A DNA stretch of 64,000 bases from Anaerolineaceae bacterium (GCA_016124855.1 WGMX01000024.1:172585-236584), one strand, 5' to 3'; numbered from the stretch's first letter, positions 6,977 through 16,695 are shown. The notes: generated by a model from the letters alone, not told the origin. Numbers and translations are program-made.

Positions 6977-7585
6977 ATGAGCAACATTATCAGCAAGAGT
7001 GGTCGTATCATCGAAGACCCGCCGCTGGCCCGTTTCCTGTTCAGTGATACCCGTATGGCGTGGCTGTGGACTATCGTTCGCGTTCTATTGGGACTTTCAT
7101 GGATTGACGCGGCTTCCCATAAGTTGAACAGTGCGGCATGGATGGAAACAGGTGAAGCGCTCAAGGGCTTCTGGCTAGGCGCGCTGGCGATCCCTGATGG
7201 TGGCAAGTCCAAGATCGCTTTTGACTGGTATCGTCAGTTCCTTCAGGGCATGGTGGACAACGGTTCCTACGTGTGGTTCGCCAAGCTGATCGCCGTCGGT
7301 GAACTCTTGGTTGGTATCGGCTTGATTGTCGGTGCATTCGTCGGTATCGCCGCCTTCTTCGGCGCACTGATGAACTGGAACTTCATCATGGCAGGCTCAG
7401 CGAGTACAAACGGTCTTCTGCTGGTCGGTGCGATTGTTCTGGTCTTGGCTTGGAAGATCGCTGGTTACTACGGTGCAGATTACTTCCTGCTGCGTTACTT
7501 GGGAACCCCATGGCGCGGTCACAAGGTTGATGAACCTAAAGAACCTATAGCAACAGGACAGTTGGCTTCACCCGGTAAAGCATGA
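6977..7585 (+). CDS. DoxX-family membrane protein
   Basis: A 202-residue protein with four hydrophobic segments. TRMAWLWTIVRVLLGLSWI near residue 25, followed by AASHKL, and later LLVGIGLIVGAFVGIAAFFGALMNWNFIMAG are the pattern of the DoxX/DoxD family, related to the small subunit of thiosulfate:quinone oxidoreductase. Many members have unknown physiological roles in redox or membrane stress. A good AAGGGAG site precedes the ATG, and a strong terminator follows, so the gene is monocistronic. The thiosulfate-oxidising role is not supported by neighbours. Confidence 0.85.
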   Translation: MSNIISKSGRIIEDPPLARFLFSDTRMAWLWTIVRVLLGLSWIDAASHKLNSAAWMETGEALKGFWLGALAIPDGGKSKIAFDWYRQFLQGMVDNGSYVWFAKLIAVGELLVGIGLIVGAFVGIAAFFGALMNWNFIMAGSASTNGLLLVGAIVLVLAWKIAGYYGADYFLLRYLGTPWRGHKVDEPKEPIATGQLASPGKA

Positions 7586-7611
7586 CGAAGCGTTAAACAA
7601 AAACAGTTTAT

Positions 7612-7645
7612 AAAACCCCTCTCACTGCGAGAGGGGTTTTTCATT
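7612..7645 (+). terminator. Rho-independent terminator after DoxX gene
   Basis: AAAACCCCTCTC (7612-7623) pairs perfectly with GAGAGGGGTTTT (7629-7640) around a five-base loop, followed by TCATTT. Confidence 0.92.
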
Positions 7646-7788
7646 TAGGCTGCAATAACTCCGCGATAGTTGTGCAGAAAATTGGTTTGTGGCGCGTTCG
7701 CTTTAGACTTGAGTACACTTCTCACTTATATCATTACCCTCTACTTGTTGTGCCTCATCCAGCGACATAATCAAAAAGGATAACGTTT

Positions 7789-9498
7789 ATGTTCAATCGC
7801 TTGCCGTCTCAAACACAGGAGTTCACGAATTGGAATTGGTCGCAGATTGAACCGTATTACGCTGATTTGCTGGCGCGACCATTGAACGACAACACGATAG
7901 AAGACTGGCTGGCGGATTGGACTCGGCTGGACAATTTGATTTCAGAAGCACGCACGCGTTTATGGATCGGCACGACAACCAACACAGCTGACAAAGAAAA
8001 TTTGGAACGGTTTCATGCTTATCTTAAAGACATTATGGAACAGGTGGAGCCAGCCGAACAGCAGTTAAAGGAAAAGTTACTGGCCAGTGGGTTGGGGGTT
8101 CCGGGAATGGAAATCTCACTGCGCGATATGCGAGCGGAGGCAGATTTGTTCCGTACCGAAAATGTGCCGCTGGCGACAGAGGAACTCAAGCTCAATACCG
8201 AATTTGACCAAATCGCCGGTACACAAACGGTGCAGTGGGAAGGGGAAGAAATTACGCTGCTTCAACTGCGAACAGTGTATCAAAGGACAGATCGCACCGT
8301 GAGGGAAAAGGCGTGGCGGTTAGAAATCGAGCGGCGAACAGCGGATACACCGGCGATAAATGCGTTATGGCAAGAAATGTTAGCGGTAAGGCGGCAGATG
8401 GCGGCGAATGCCGGTTTCAGTGATTACCGTGCTTATATGTGGCAGGCGCGTAAACGCTTTGATTATACGCCGGAAGATTGCACAACCTTTCATGATTCAG
8501 TTGCCGAGGTGGTTGTGCCGGCTGCCACACGCATTTATGAACGCCGCCGTCAGCATCTAGGATTGGATTCCCTGCGCCCGTGGGATCTGTTGGTTGATCC
8601 TTTTGGTAAACCGCCGCTGCATCCTTTTGAAAATGTGGACGAACTTGAAAGCCGCATGGAAGCCATTTTCCATCAGCTTGATCCACAGTTGGGAACTTAT
8701 TTCACGACGATGCGGCAGGAAAATCTGCTGGATTTGGGCAATCGTAAGAACAAATCGCCGGGTGGTTATCAAACGGATTTGAGGTTTGTGAAGCGACCTT
8801 TTATTTTTATGAATGCCGTTTCGACGCATGAAGACGTGCAGACTTTGATTCATGAAGGTGGACATGCTTTCCACTGCTTTGAAAGTGGTGTACTGCCTTA
8901 CAGCCAGCAGCTTGAAATCACAATGGAAGTGGCTGAACTGGCCTCCATGTCGATGGAAATGCTCGCTGCACCGTATCTGACTCATGATAAAGGCGGATTT
9001 TATACGCCAGCAGAAGCGGCTCGCGCACGGATTGAACACCTCGAAGAAATTATTACGTTGTGGCCTTATATCGCGCAGGTAGATGCTTTCCAGCACTGGA
9101 TATATACGCATATTGATGAGGCGGCTGATCCCGAAAATTGTGATGAGCAGTGGATGGCGTTGTGGAAGCGCTTCATGCCGGGGATTGATTACAGCGGACT
9201 CGAAACGGGGTTAACAGCTCGCTGGCGGCGACAGTCTCATATTTTCCAAGACCCGTTTTATTATATCGATTACGGCTTGGCACAGATTGGCGCACTGCAA
9301 GTGTGGGAGAACGCTTTGCAAGATCAAGCGCAGGCCGTAAAACAATATCGCTCGGCCTTGGCGTTGGGCAGCACCCGCACCTTACCTGAAATTTTTAAAG
9401 CGGCTGGCGCAACTTTTGCCTTCGATGCCGCAACATTTGGTCGGTTGGTTGGGTTAATTGAACGGACATTGGCTGAACTTGAAGCGCAGATTGAATAA
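7789..9498 (+). CDS. M3-family oligoendopeptidase
   Basis: A 569-residue cytoplasmic zinc peptidase of the M3 (oligoendopeptidase F / thimet) family. The active site is H355-E-G-G-H359, followed about 25 residues later by the MEVAELASMSMEM segment that supplies the third zinc ligand. The length and the C-terminal segment (DPFYYIDYGLAQIGALQVWE) fit the family. These enzymes cut short peptides of roughly 5-20 residues. AAGGA lies upstream of the ATG. The gene stands alone, with a terminator before it and a convergent HxlR gene after it. Confidence 0.93.
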   Translation: MFNRLPSQTQEFTNWNWSQIEPYYADLLARPLNDNTIEDWLADWTRLDNLISEARTRLWIGTTTNTADKENLERFHAYLKDIMEQVEPAEQQLKEKLLASGLGVPGMEISLRDMRAEADLFRTENVPLATEELKLNTEFDQIAGTQTVQWEGEEITLLQLRTVYQRTDRTVREKAWRLEIERRTADTPAINALWQEMLAVRRQMAANAGFSDYRAYMWQARKRFDYTPEDCTTFHDSVAEVVVPAATRIYERRRQHLGLDSLRPWDLLVDPFGKPPLHPFENVDELESRMEAIFHQLDPQLGTYFTTMRQENLLDLGNRKNKSPGGYQTDLRFVKRPFIFMNAVSTHEDVQTLIHEGGHAFHCFESGVLPYSQQLEITMEVAELASMSMEMLAAPYLTHDKGGFYTPAEAARARIEHLEEIITLWPYIAQVDAFQHWIYTHIDEAADPENCDEQWMALWKRFMPGIDYSGLETGLTARWRRQSHIFQDPFYYIDYGLAQIGALQVWENALQDQAQAVKQYRSALALGSTRTLPEIFKAAGATFAFDAATFGRLVGLIERTLAELEAQIE

Positions 9499-9586
9499 TA
9501 AATTCTGAAGGTTATGAGTCGGTTGGCAAGAATGCCGACCTTACATTGATTGATCGATTAAAGCGCAAATGGTCAGCCTCCTGATG

Positions 9587-10051
9587 TTAAGCCGCCGTCA
9601 ATTTGCTAATGACGCTGTCCGCACCGACAAAAATAGAGCCGCCGTTCTGGACAGTGAGACGAATCAGGTTGACGATGTTGTCGTGGTCAGCTTTGACCAT
9701 CGCAATCCACTCAGGAGGCGCGCCGGTTTGTGGATCATGTTTCGCGCCCCATGCCGCCATTTCTAGCAAAATCGGAATGAGATCGAGTCCTTTTTCGGTT
9801 AGTTCGTAGACCTCTTTGCGCTTGTCTTTGGGGTGAGGCTTCTTAACGAGAATACTCTTTTCTTCCATATTCGCCAGCCGGTCAGCGAGAATGTTGGTGG
9901 CAATTTTCTCATCCGAGTTCAAGAATTCGCCATAGGTTTTCTTTCCAAAGTAGACAATGTCGCGGATGATAAGCAGTGACCACATATCACCGAAGGTTTC
10001 CAACGAAAAATTGATAGGGCAGTCGGATCGTCTATCTTGTTTTTTCCGCAT
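9587..10051 (-). CDS. HxlR-family transcriptional regulator
   Basis: A 154-residue winged-helix protein. DRRSDCPINFSLETFGDMWS is the family opening, with the conserved Cys used by some redox-sensing members, followed by YGEFLNSDEKIATNILADRLANM and the wing. The start at 10051 (MRKKQDRR) is preferred over an upstream ATG at 10084, because it has an AGGA site and matches the usual family start. A minus-strand promoter overlapped by a perfect palindrome lies just upstream, suggesting autoregulation. No adjacent target enzyme is obvious; the next gene upstream encodes a membrane protein of unknown role. Confidence 0.9.
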   Translation of the reverse strand: MRKKQDRRSDCPINFSLETFGDMWSLLIIRDIVYFGKKTYGEFLNSDEKIATNILADRLANMEEKSILVKKPHPKDKRKEVYELTEKGLDLIPILLEMAAWGAKHDPQTGAPPEWIAMVKADHDNIVNLIRLTVQNGGSIFVGADSVISKLTAA

Positions 10052-10130
10052 TATCCTGCATCTCGCAATTAAGTTTCTGCTCATGAATTCATGAGTAGAA
10101 AATCTGTTCTTGACTTTTGATTCAGCGGTG

Positions 10131-10159
10131 ATTATATTGAGATTACTTGCGACTTACAA
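10131..10159 (-). promoter_or_regulatory. Promoter of the HxlR gene
   Basis: On the minus strand TTGTAA (10154-10159) and TATAAT (10131-10136) are spaced by 17 bases, placing transcription start about 70 bases before the HxlR ATG. Confidence 0.6.
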
Positions 10160-10163
10160 GTAA
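10143..10163. promoter_or_regulatory. Palindromic operator candidate
   Basis: TTACTTG (10143-10149) and CAAGTAA (10157-10163) are exact inverted repeats with a seven-base spacer. They cover the -35 box of the HxlR promoter. TTACTT-type half-sites fit what is known of HxlR-like operators, so negative autoregulation is likely. Confidence 0.55.
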
Positions 10164-10201
10164 AGATGAACCGTTTCTTCACTATTCTGATAACACCATC
10201 C

Positions 10202-10756
10202 TTATTTGCGCCAGAGAGTCAGGAACATAGTCAGCCACATGAGCACAAAACCCAGCACCATCCATACGACTAGCAGCACAATGGCTAGTGTCAGCATTTG
10301 TAAGCGCGCGCTGATGGTACCCGTAACAGTTGATGCTACGGTGGTCACCTGAGTGCTGATGCTGGAAATATTGTTTGAAATACGGTCAATAAACCGGAGG
10401 TCAACCAGCGGAGGAATTTTAATACCCTTAAAACGAGGGATGCGAAACGAATTGAATGTCAACCCATTGACTGCGTCAACCATCACATTAATGGCACCGC
10501 TGACAAACGAGGCAACAGCATTCAAACCGGTTCTAAGGGCGTTGACAGCGCTTACCAATGGACGAAAGTTCTTGCCCATGTTTTGCACCTCGGTGTTAAG
10601 TGCGGTTGTAGCTGTATTAATCGTGTTTGACGCTTTGGTGATAACAGGTTCGACATCAGCTTGAACTTGTTGAATGGTGGTCAACACGAGAATTACAGCG
10701 ACTATGGGTAATACAAAATAGACGAGAAGCATTAACCGGGTTATCCAGCGGAACAT
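10202..10756 (-). CDS. Two-helix membrane protein, unknown
   Basis: A 184-residue protein with a membrane segment near each end: LMLLVYFVLPIVAVILVL at 8-25 and LTLAIVLLVVWMVLGFVLMW at about 154-173. The 110 residues between are amphipathic and rich in Asn, Thr and Ser, likely outside the membrane, with a basic FKGIKIPP patch. No family was recognised. It ends 40 bases upstream of the HxlR promoter palindrome on the same strand, so read-through into the regulator is possible. Confidence 0.65.
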   Translation of the reverse strand: MFRWITRLMLLVYFVLPIVAVILVLTTIQQVQADVEPVITKASNTINTATTALNTEVQNMGKNFRPLVSAVNALRTGLNAVASFVSGAINVMVDAVNGLTFNSFRIPRFKGIKIPPLVDLRFIDRISNNISSISTQVTTVASTVTGTISARLQMLTLAIVLLVVWMVLGFVLMWLTMFLTLWRK

Positions 10757-11239
10757 ATCAGCCTCCTTTGGTCAATGTTTGGAAGTGCTGTGATGAATGT
10801 GCTTGAATGGTTTTCTATTCGCGGAAGAAGATAGATAGCGGCAAAGTTTTCTTACGGGTCAATGCCTTTGGCCCAATACGTTCTAACTTGTCGCCCTATG
10901 GGGTTTGTCAGTCTGATGTTCATGTATACGGTCATGTGGGTACTTTACCGTATCAGCATTAACTTCACCAGCAGTGTTGCAGCGCTGTCCAATAAGTGAA
11001 AGACGGCTAACTCCATTTCGACTTCGGTGAACGGATAGACCATATATTTCCTGCGGCGCAATCGTGGATTAGCAGCATCTTTTTAGCGTCCTTAAGGAGC
11101 TTCAATGTGTTGTTGTAAAGTTGGTTGAGTGAAATAACATAGGGAGATAAGCTGTTAGGCCGATGTAATTTGGCACATCAATAATCGCCTCTAAGTGGTA
11201 AAGTGTTCTTAATAATATTTTTTGTGAAAAGAGGCAATT
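10757..11239. other. 480-base gap without a recognised gene
   Basis: A short frame at 10862-10999 on the plus strand (45 residues, starting MPLAQYVLTC, with a membrane-like segment) is present but lacks a ribosome site. A TTAGGAG-free AT-rich stretch before 11240 should hold the fbp promoter, but no clear boxes were seen. Confidence 0.3.
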
Positions 11240-12304
11240 ATGGCCCCCATTGTGACGATTGAACGACATATTCTGGAGCAGCAGAAGCAGTTCCCCAACG
11301 CCACTGGCGCGTTTACTCGACTCCTGTATGACATCGCACTTTCAGCTAAAATTATTGCCCGCGAAACGACCCGCGCTGGATTGGTTGGCATTCTGGGCGC
11401 GTCTGATGACCATAATGTGTACGGCGAACAGCAGCAAAAACTTGATTTGTTTGCTGACCACACGATTTTTACGATGAACGACCATACCGGACAGTTATGC
11501 GCGATGGCCTCGGAAGAACACGAGGACATCATTCATATTCCGCCGCACTTTGACAGCGGTAAATATGTCCTGTTGTATGACCCGCTCGACGGCTCATCCA
11601 ATATTGATGTGAATGTTTCGGTGGGTACAATCTTCGCTGTGCATCGCAAAATCTCGCAGGCCGAACGCGGCACGATGGAAGATTTGTTACAACCGGGGCG
11701 CAGTCTCGCGGCAGCCGGATATGTGACCTACGGATCAAGTACCATGATGGTCTACAGCACCGGACAAGGGGTTCACGGCTTTACACTTGACCCCAGCGTC
11801 GGTGAGTTTTTGCTCAGCCATCCCGATATCCGCGTACCTGAGAAAGCGACTTATTACAGCGCTAATCAAGGCAACGAAAAATATTGGACGCCGGGGATAC
11901 GCCGCTACGCCAAATGGCTGCAAGGGATAGAAGGCGAAGGTCGTAAACCGCTGGGACATCGTTACATTGGTTCGCTGGTCGCAGATTTCCACCGTAATTT
12001 GCTGCGCGGCGGCGTGTTCTTTTATCCCGGTGATTTACAGGATAAAGAGCAGCCCAACGGTAAGATGCGGCTGATGTTCGAGGCGCAGGCGATTGCGTTT
12101 CTGGCTGAGCAAGCGGGTGGGTACGGCTCGGACGGCATTGGCAACTTGTTGGATATTCAACCGCATTCGCTGCATCAACGTGTACCGTTGATTGTCGGCA
12201 ACCGTGATCTTGTGGAGAAGGCTGAACAGTACATTCGGGACTATGATCAGGAATGGGTTGCCGCGTATCGACCGTTTCGCGAACGAACTGTTAGCGTCAA
12301 ATAA
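11240..12304 (+). CDS. fbp: Fructose-1,6-bisphosphatase class I
   Basis: A 354-residue class I fructose-1,6-bisphosphatase, the gluconeogenic enzyme that hydrolyses fructose-1,6-bisphosphate to fructose-6-phosphate. The metal-binding signature [12 protein letters not shown] begins at residue 114, preceded by the ASEEHED acidic motif, and [20 protein letters not shown] near residue 275 is the conserved C-terminal substrate segment. Length and start match the family. A GAGGCAATT site precedes the ATG. It is followed closely by a membrane glycosyltransferase-like gene that has its own initiation signals. Confidence 0.96.
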   Translation: MAPIVTIERHILEQQKQFPNATGAFTRLLYDIALSAKIIARETTRAGLVGILGASDDHNVYGEQQQKLDLFADHTIFTMNDHTGQLCAMASEEHEDIIHIPPHFDSGKYVLLYDPLDGSSNIDVNVSVGTIFAVHRKISQAERGTMEDLLQPGRSLAAAGYVTYGSSTMMVYSTGQGVHGFTLDPSVGEFLLSHPDIRVPEKATYYSANQGNEKYWTPGIRRYAKWLQGIEGEGRKPLGHRYIGSLVADFHRNLLRGGVFFYPGDLQDKEQPNGKMRLMFEAQAIAFLAEQAGGYGSDGIGNLLDIQPHSLHQRVPLIVGNRDLVEKAEQYIRDYDQEWVAAYRPFRERTVSVK

Positions 12305-12317
12305 ATTCATCTATAAT

Positions 12318-12349
12318 GGCGGCTCTTTGCCAACTCTTTTGGAGCCGCC
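12318..12349 (+). promoter_or_regulatory. Hairpin covering the ribosome site of the next gene
   Basis: GGCGGCTC (12318-12325) is exactly complementary to GAGCCGCC (12342-12349), with a 16-base loop. The right arm holds the GGAG ribosome site and abuts the TTG start at 12350. TATAAT lies just before at 12312-12317. If transcribed whole it would hide the start; alternatively it is an operator. Confidence 0.4.
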
Positions 12350-14050
12350 TTGGATACTACCGTTCAACAACTCCGGTCAACTCGATTACAACGCGCCTTG
12401 GCATGGCTGCCAATCGCTGCACTGGTGATGCTGGCTCTATTGTTATGGTTGCCGTTTGGTCTGCATATCGGTTTTTATGCTGATGACTGGACGACCATGC
12501 GCGACATTCAGGCAGGTAACTTTATTACGGAGAGTGTACGCCCGTTTGAAGTGGTGTCATGGTATGTGGCCTATCACCTGAACCCCACTAATTTATTCGT
12601 TGGGCTGAACCTGTTGGTCATGCTGCTGATTATGGGGAAAGGGATAGTCAGCTATTGGCTGTTGTCTGATTTGCAGTTTAACAAGCTGTACGCGTTTGGC
12701 ACGGCGGCACTGCTGGTTGTTTATCCCGCTGATGCCGGTGTTTTTTACTTAGGCGCGCTTTCGATTCACTCATCTATCTTGACTTATTTGCTGGCAGTAT
12801 GGCTGTTAGTTCGTTTCTGGAAATCCGGTCATCGGTGGTTATGGATATTGATCATTCCAATATCCGTGTTATGTGCGGGCATCTATGAGGGAATATATCC
12901 GCTTATTCTTTTAGCGCCATTGGTTCTGGTTTATCTTCAAGGTGGCATAAGTCGACGTGTTGTGATCACCAGTTTGATGTGGTTTGTCGTCCCTATTTTG
13001 ATGGGTTTACGGGTCATCAGCATTCTTTTTCTGAATAATTCGACCAATACCTATCAAAGTTTTCTGTTTGCCGACGATCACTCACTTGGCGCCATACTCG
13101 GCAGCATCTGGCGGGCGAACCGTTATAGTCTGGCGGATTCGTGGATTTCGGCTGCTTTGCAGACTTTTGCTTATCAAGGCTGGTCGGGCTTCCGCAATCT
13201 ATTCAATTCTATGTCGCAAAATCCTTATACACTTTTTGCGCTGGCTGCTGCGGGAGTCGTCATTGCCACGAGTCTCGTACTGATTCGGCTTCCACAAAAA
13301 ACAAGTCTTTCCAGAAGACGCTTAATCCTGATTTTGTTGATTAGTCCGGTTCTGCTGAGTTTTGGATTTCTGCTGTACTCGCTGACCAATTTGAGGGATT
13401 TGAATCTGCGAACGCTGCTTCATGCCAGTTTAGGAGCAGCGCTTTTTGTTTCCACTTTGTTGTGGTTGGTCGCTGGCATCTTACGCAAGCAAGCCATCAT
13501 CTATGCCATCGGTCTAACCGCTTTGGTGATGATGGCAATTAACAGCCAGCTCATTCAACATCAAAATAAGGTCATCACCGGACAATCACAAGTGCCGTTT
13601 ATGCAAACGCTGGTTCGCGCCATGCCGCAGGTTGAATCCGATTCTCTGGTGGTGATTGTGGATGAAACGCCTGAACGTGAACTGGAGAACTTATTTCACA
13701 TCAGTTATTACTTTGATGCCCCGGTCAAGATTATTTATAGTGACCCGAACTTGGAAGCTGTCATTTGTTATTTCGGTGATACAAAGGCTTGGGGGCCATT
13801 CGAAGAAACCTGCCGCTTCCAAGCCGATCAATTTCAGTGGTTGTTAAACGGTCAACCAACTTGGACGAGCAGCTACAACCGCTTAGTGGTCTTTCGCTAT
13901 GAAGCCGACAAAACGCTGCATCTGGAAACCGATATTGCTCAATATATCGATTCTGATGAGGCGAAGCGGTTGTATGCGCCTGATAAGCTCATCAATATGA
14001 ATGGTGCGCTGCCTGTTCGCGCGCAAACCATGTTGAAGATGTCCCCGTAA
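12350..14050 (+). CDS. Polytopic membrane protein, possible GT-C glycosyltransferase
   Basis: A 566-residue protein with about ten membrane segments, starting at a TTG preceded by GGAG. After the first helix comes GFYADDWTTMRD, an acidic pair in the first outer loop, the position of the catalytic acid in GT-C fold glycosyltransferases such as the PMT/ArnT group. The last 130 residues (from about 430) form a soluble domain with IVDETPERELENLFHISYYF. These enzymes move sugars from lipid carriers to acceptors on the outer face. No specific family was recognised; function rests on topology and the DD motif. Confidence 0.6.
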   Translation: MDTTVQQLRSTRLQRALAWLPIAALVMLALLLWLPFGLHIGFYADDWTTMRDIQAGNFITESVRPFEVVSWYVAYHLNPTNLFVGLNLLVMLLIMGKGIVSYWLLSDLQFNKLYAFGTAALLVVYPADAGVFYLGALSIHSSILTYLLAVWLLVRFWKSGHRWLWILIIPISVLCAGIYEGIYPLILLAPLVLVYLQGGISRRVVITSLMWFVVPILMGLRVISILFLNNSTNTYQSFLFADDHSLGAILGSIWRANRYSLADSWISAALQTFAYQGWSGFRNLFNSMSQNPYTLFALAAAGVVIATSLVLIRLPQKTSLSRRRLILILLISPVLLSFGFLLYSLTNLRDLNLRTLLHASLGAALFVSTLLWLVAGILRKQAIIYAIGLTALVMMAINSQLIQHQNKVITGQSQVPFMQTLVRAMPQVESDSLVVIVDETPERELENLFHISYYFDAPVKIIYSDPNLEAVICYFGDTKAWGPFEETCRFQADQFQWLLNGQPTWTSSYNRLVVFRYEADKTLHLETDIAQYIDSDEAKRLYAPDKLINMNGALPVRAQTMLKMSP

Positions 14051-14055
14051 CAGCG

Positions 14056-14089
14056 GTTAAAAGGGTGCGGTTTTGGGTAGCCGCACCCT
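14056..14089 (-). terminator. Terminator between convergent genes
   Basis: AGGGTGCGG (14062-14070) pairs with CCGCACCCT (14081-14089). On the minus strand the stem is followed by TTTTAA, serving the 191-residue membrane protein gene; the plus-strand gene stops at 14050. Confidence 0.75.
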
Positions 14090-14093
14090 AAAA

Positions 14094-14669
14094 TTAGGTT
14101 TTGGCGAGGCCGCTCATGATGGTTTGCAGGAGCAAGAAGCCGCCTGCTCCCAAGGCCAACACCAGCCCGATGATAATCAAGTAAGTTGCGTACCGGACAA
14201 CGCGGAAGATTTGGCGCAGCGCAAAACGCAGCGCGACCATGCCCGCCGCACAAGCGGGAATAACCAGAAAAAGAAACCACAAAGGCCAATTAACGCCCAA
14301 GATGTAGTTAGTGAACAACCACAGCACCGCACCGATGATACCACCCACAACCGCATCGACAATCCATGTCAGGTGGGATGCCCGCAGTAAATAGATGACG
14401 ATAAAGGAGACGAGGCCAGCGGTGAAAACGGTATTGCTCAGGACATCGTTGAGGATGTTTTTGATGTCCGGCTGCTGCCCGTTAACACCGGCGCTGACTC
14501 CGGCAATGATGGCCGCCGTGCCGATTTGAACTGCGCCTTCGGGAAATTTTCCGCGCGAACCGGCATATAAAGCCCGCAAAATAGCTGCTATGGGCAGCAT
14601 ATATTGACCGCCGACTTGAAGGACTGCCGCCAACGTTTGGGGATCAACGGGAAGATTTACTGTTTGCAT
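14094..14669 (-). CDS. Polytopic membrane protein, unknown
   Basis: A 191-residue protein with about four hydrophobic helices: GGQYMLPIAAILRALYAG, VFTAGLVSFIVIYLL, WLFTNYILGVNWPLWFLFLV and a C-terminal LIIIGLVLALGAGGFLLL. The region from 45 to 80 (PEGAVQIGTAAIIAGVSAGV, PDIKNILNDVLSNTV) is glycine-rich and helical. It has its own terminator and is convergent with the preceding gene. No family was recognised, and nothing in the neighbours indicates a role. Confidence 0.65.
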   Translation of the reverse strand: MQTVNLPVDPQTLAAVLQVGGQYMLPIAAILRALYAGSRGKFPEGAVQIGTAAIIAGVSAGVNGQQPDIKNILNDVLSNTVFTAGLVSFIVIYLLRASHLTWIVDAVVGGIIGAVLWLFTNYILGVNWPLWFLFLVIPACAAGMVALRFALRQIFRVVRYATYLIIIGLVLALGAGGFLLLQTIMSGLAKT

Positions 14670-14817
14670 TATTTGACCTTTTAATCACACAAGCATCCAC
14701 GCTATTTCATTCAACCACATCTTTGGTGATTATGGCAAAAGAACGTAGGGTGAGCGTTGCTTGATCGGCTTTTGAGAACATGAATATGTGTTAAGATTTG
14801 CCTGTTACGAGGCGGCG

Positions 14818-16695
14818 ATGTTGACGGGAGACGGAAGATTGCGGCGGTACATTATTGTCTTGATGCTTCTCTTGGCGGGCTGCCAGACGCTTAGCCCGAC
14901 GGTCAACACTTCGACGCTGCCTAACCGCCTCATTAACTTTTGGGAAAGCGCCAGCGGTCACCTCAACAGCCCGGATGAAATTCAACCGTTCCAGTTTGCA
15001 GCCAGAACAGGCGATGGCATCAGTGCCCATGTATTGGGAACAGGCACATTCCGGCTGACGCTGCAAACGGCTGACGGAACGGTGGTGGCTCAAAGTGCCA
15101 ACCCGTTGGAAGCTGCTTTGCCCGCCGATGGCACGTATACGCTGTTGGTGCAGGCCGCCGCAGCCGGAGATTACGAACTCAGCCTGATTTATACCGACCG
15201 CCCTAACCCTGCCGATTACACACCGACTCCTGCACCAACCGAAATTGTTACGCCAAGCGCCACACCGCCCTATTATGCCCGCTTCGGGACGTTTGTTGAT
15301 GAACTCAGCAGTGGACAAACAGTCGATGGAACATTCGACGCGCCGGAAGTGCAGCATGTTTACACCTTTACTGCCCAAGCCGGACAGTATCTAGGGCTGT
15401 ATATGGAACGGGTATCTGGCACGGTTGATCCGGTCGTGCATGTTTATTTGCCAACCGGCGATGAGCTGGCATCCGACGACAACAGCGGGGGCAACCGCGC
15501 TGCACTGCTGAGGAACGTACAGTTACCGGTTGATGGCTTATACAGCATCCAAGCGTGGGGGCGTGGTTTTGCGGGTAACTATCGCTTGGCGCTCAATCTG
15601 GTTTCAGAGTTTATCGTTGTCACGCCGCAGTTTCAACCAACCGCGACCGCTACGCCGCGAGTCGAAGAAGTTTTAGAGCCAACCCTCGCTCCGGCAGTGG
15701 TCGGCGAAGCGCTGGTTGACCACGTTCCAGTATTGGGGGTCATCGAGCGTAAAGGCGATTTTGACCGCTATCCGATCACGGTGACGCAGGGGCAGTTGAT
15801 TACGGTTGGTGTTCGGCCTGATACCAACTTCAGAGCCAAGTTAGAACTGTTTGATCCTGAGGGACTGCTTATTATGACCGCTACTCCGGCAACTTCGAAC
15901 GCAGGCGGTGACGCCCTCATTCCGGCTTTGATGGCGGCTCAAAGCGGCACCTATGTGGCTTTCGTCACGGGAGAAGCGAACAGCACCGGCGGGTACAGCA
16001 TCGCTTATGGCGTTGGTTTTTCGCACAGCGAAACGCGGCGTGGTGAAACGGTACCTGACCAAATCTACGACGGTAATATTCAACGGCGCGGATTGAGTGA
16101 GGTATGGACGGTTGATCTCAACCGGAACGATGTGATTTCAGCCGCAGCCAGCATCGGGCAGGGCAATCTTGATCCGGTTTTGGAACTGATCGCACCGGAT
16201 GGCGCACTGGTAGCGATGGACGATAACGGCGGTGGAAATCGTGATGCCCAGATTGCCTCGGCACTTGCGCCGGTTGCCGGACGTTATCACCTGCGGGTTT
16301 CCTCGGCTAATGCCAGTGGTCAGGGGGCATATACGCTTGTTTGGCGCATCATTTCGCGGCCGCCGACGGCTACGCCTGTTCCGGGAAGGGTGCTGCTGCT
16401 TTCGTATGACGACAGTGTTCCCGCCAACACCTATCAGTATTACACCTTCTATGCGCAGGCTGGAACACAAGTCGAAGTGCATGTGATGGCGCAGCCCGGA
16501 AGCTCGTTGGATGCGGTGGCGGCGCTGCTTGCCCCTGACGGGAGTGTGTTGGGGCAAGGTGATGATGAAGATAACAACATCAATCCGCGCTTTTATGTGC
16601 CGCTGCCGGTTGATGGCACGTATCGGGTGCGGGTCAATGGCTATCTGACCAGTGGGGCATTTACGCTGACGGTTAATGCCCTTTATAAACGATAG
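14818..16695 (+). CDS. Lipoprotein with repeated pre-peptidase (PPC) domains
   Basis: A 625-residue exported lipoprotein. LRRYIIVLMLLLAGCQ supplies the signal and a lipobox ending at the lipidated Cys. Four to five beta-sandwich units of the bacterial pre-peptidase C-terminal type follow, each with the pattern DPVVHVYLPTGDELASDDNS and a closing DGLYSIQAWGRGFAGNYRL. Threonine/proline linkers (TPAPTEIVTPSATPP) separate them. The start at ATG 14818, with GAGG upstream, is preferred to a GTG at 14788. Such proteins are surface-anchored and probably bind polymers or partners; no enzymatic domain is present. Confidence 0.82.
   Translation: MLTGDGRLRRYIIVLMLLLAGCQTLSPTVNTSTLPNRLINFWESASGHLNSPDEIQPFQFAARTGDGISAHVLGTGTFRLTLQTADGTVVAQSANPLEAALPADGTYTLLVQAAAAGDYELSLIYTDRPNPADYTPTPAPTEIVTPSATPPYYARFGTFVDELSSGQTVDGTFDAPEVQHVYTFTAQAGQYLGLYMERVSGTVDPVVHVYLPTGDELASDDNSGGNRAALLRNVQLPVDGLYSIQAWGRGFAGNYRLALNLVSEFIVVTPQFQPTATATPRVEEVLEPTLAPAVVGEALVDHVPVLGVIERKGDFDRYPITVTQGQLITVGVRPDTNFRAKLELFDPEGLLIMTATPATSNAGGDALIPALMAAQSGTYVAFVTGEANSTGGYSIAYGVGFSHSETRRGETVPDQIYDGNIQRRGLSEVWTVDLNRNDVISAAASIGQGNLDPVLELIAPDGALVAMDDNGGGNRDAQIASALAPVAGRYHLRVSSANASGQGAYTLVWRIISRPPTATPVPGRVLLLSYDDSVPANTYQYYTFYAQAGTQVEVHVMAQPGSSLDAVAALLAPDGSVLGQGDDEDNNINPRFYVPLPVDGTYRVRVNGYLTSGAFTLTVNALYKR

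Noticed and set aside
8557..9111. 184-residue minus-strand frame
   Set aside because: It lies wholly antisense to the M3 peptidase, whose frame and motifs are clear.
10110..10138. Plus-strand promoter TTGACT-17-TATATT
   Set aside because: No plus-strand gene lies downstream; the opposite-strand promoter for the HxlR gene explains the AT-rich boxes better.
14791..15378. 195-residue minus-strand frame
   Set aside because: Antisense shadow of the PPC-domain lipoprotein, with no ribosome site or protein-like pattern.
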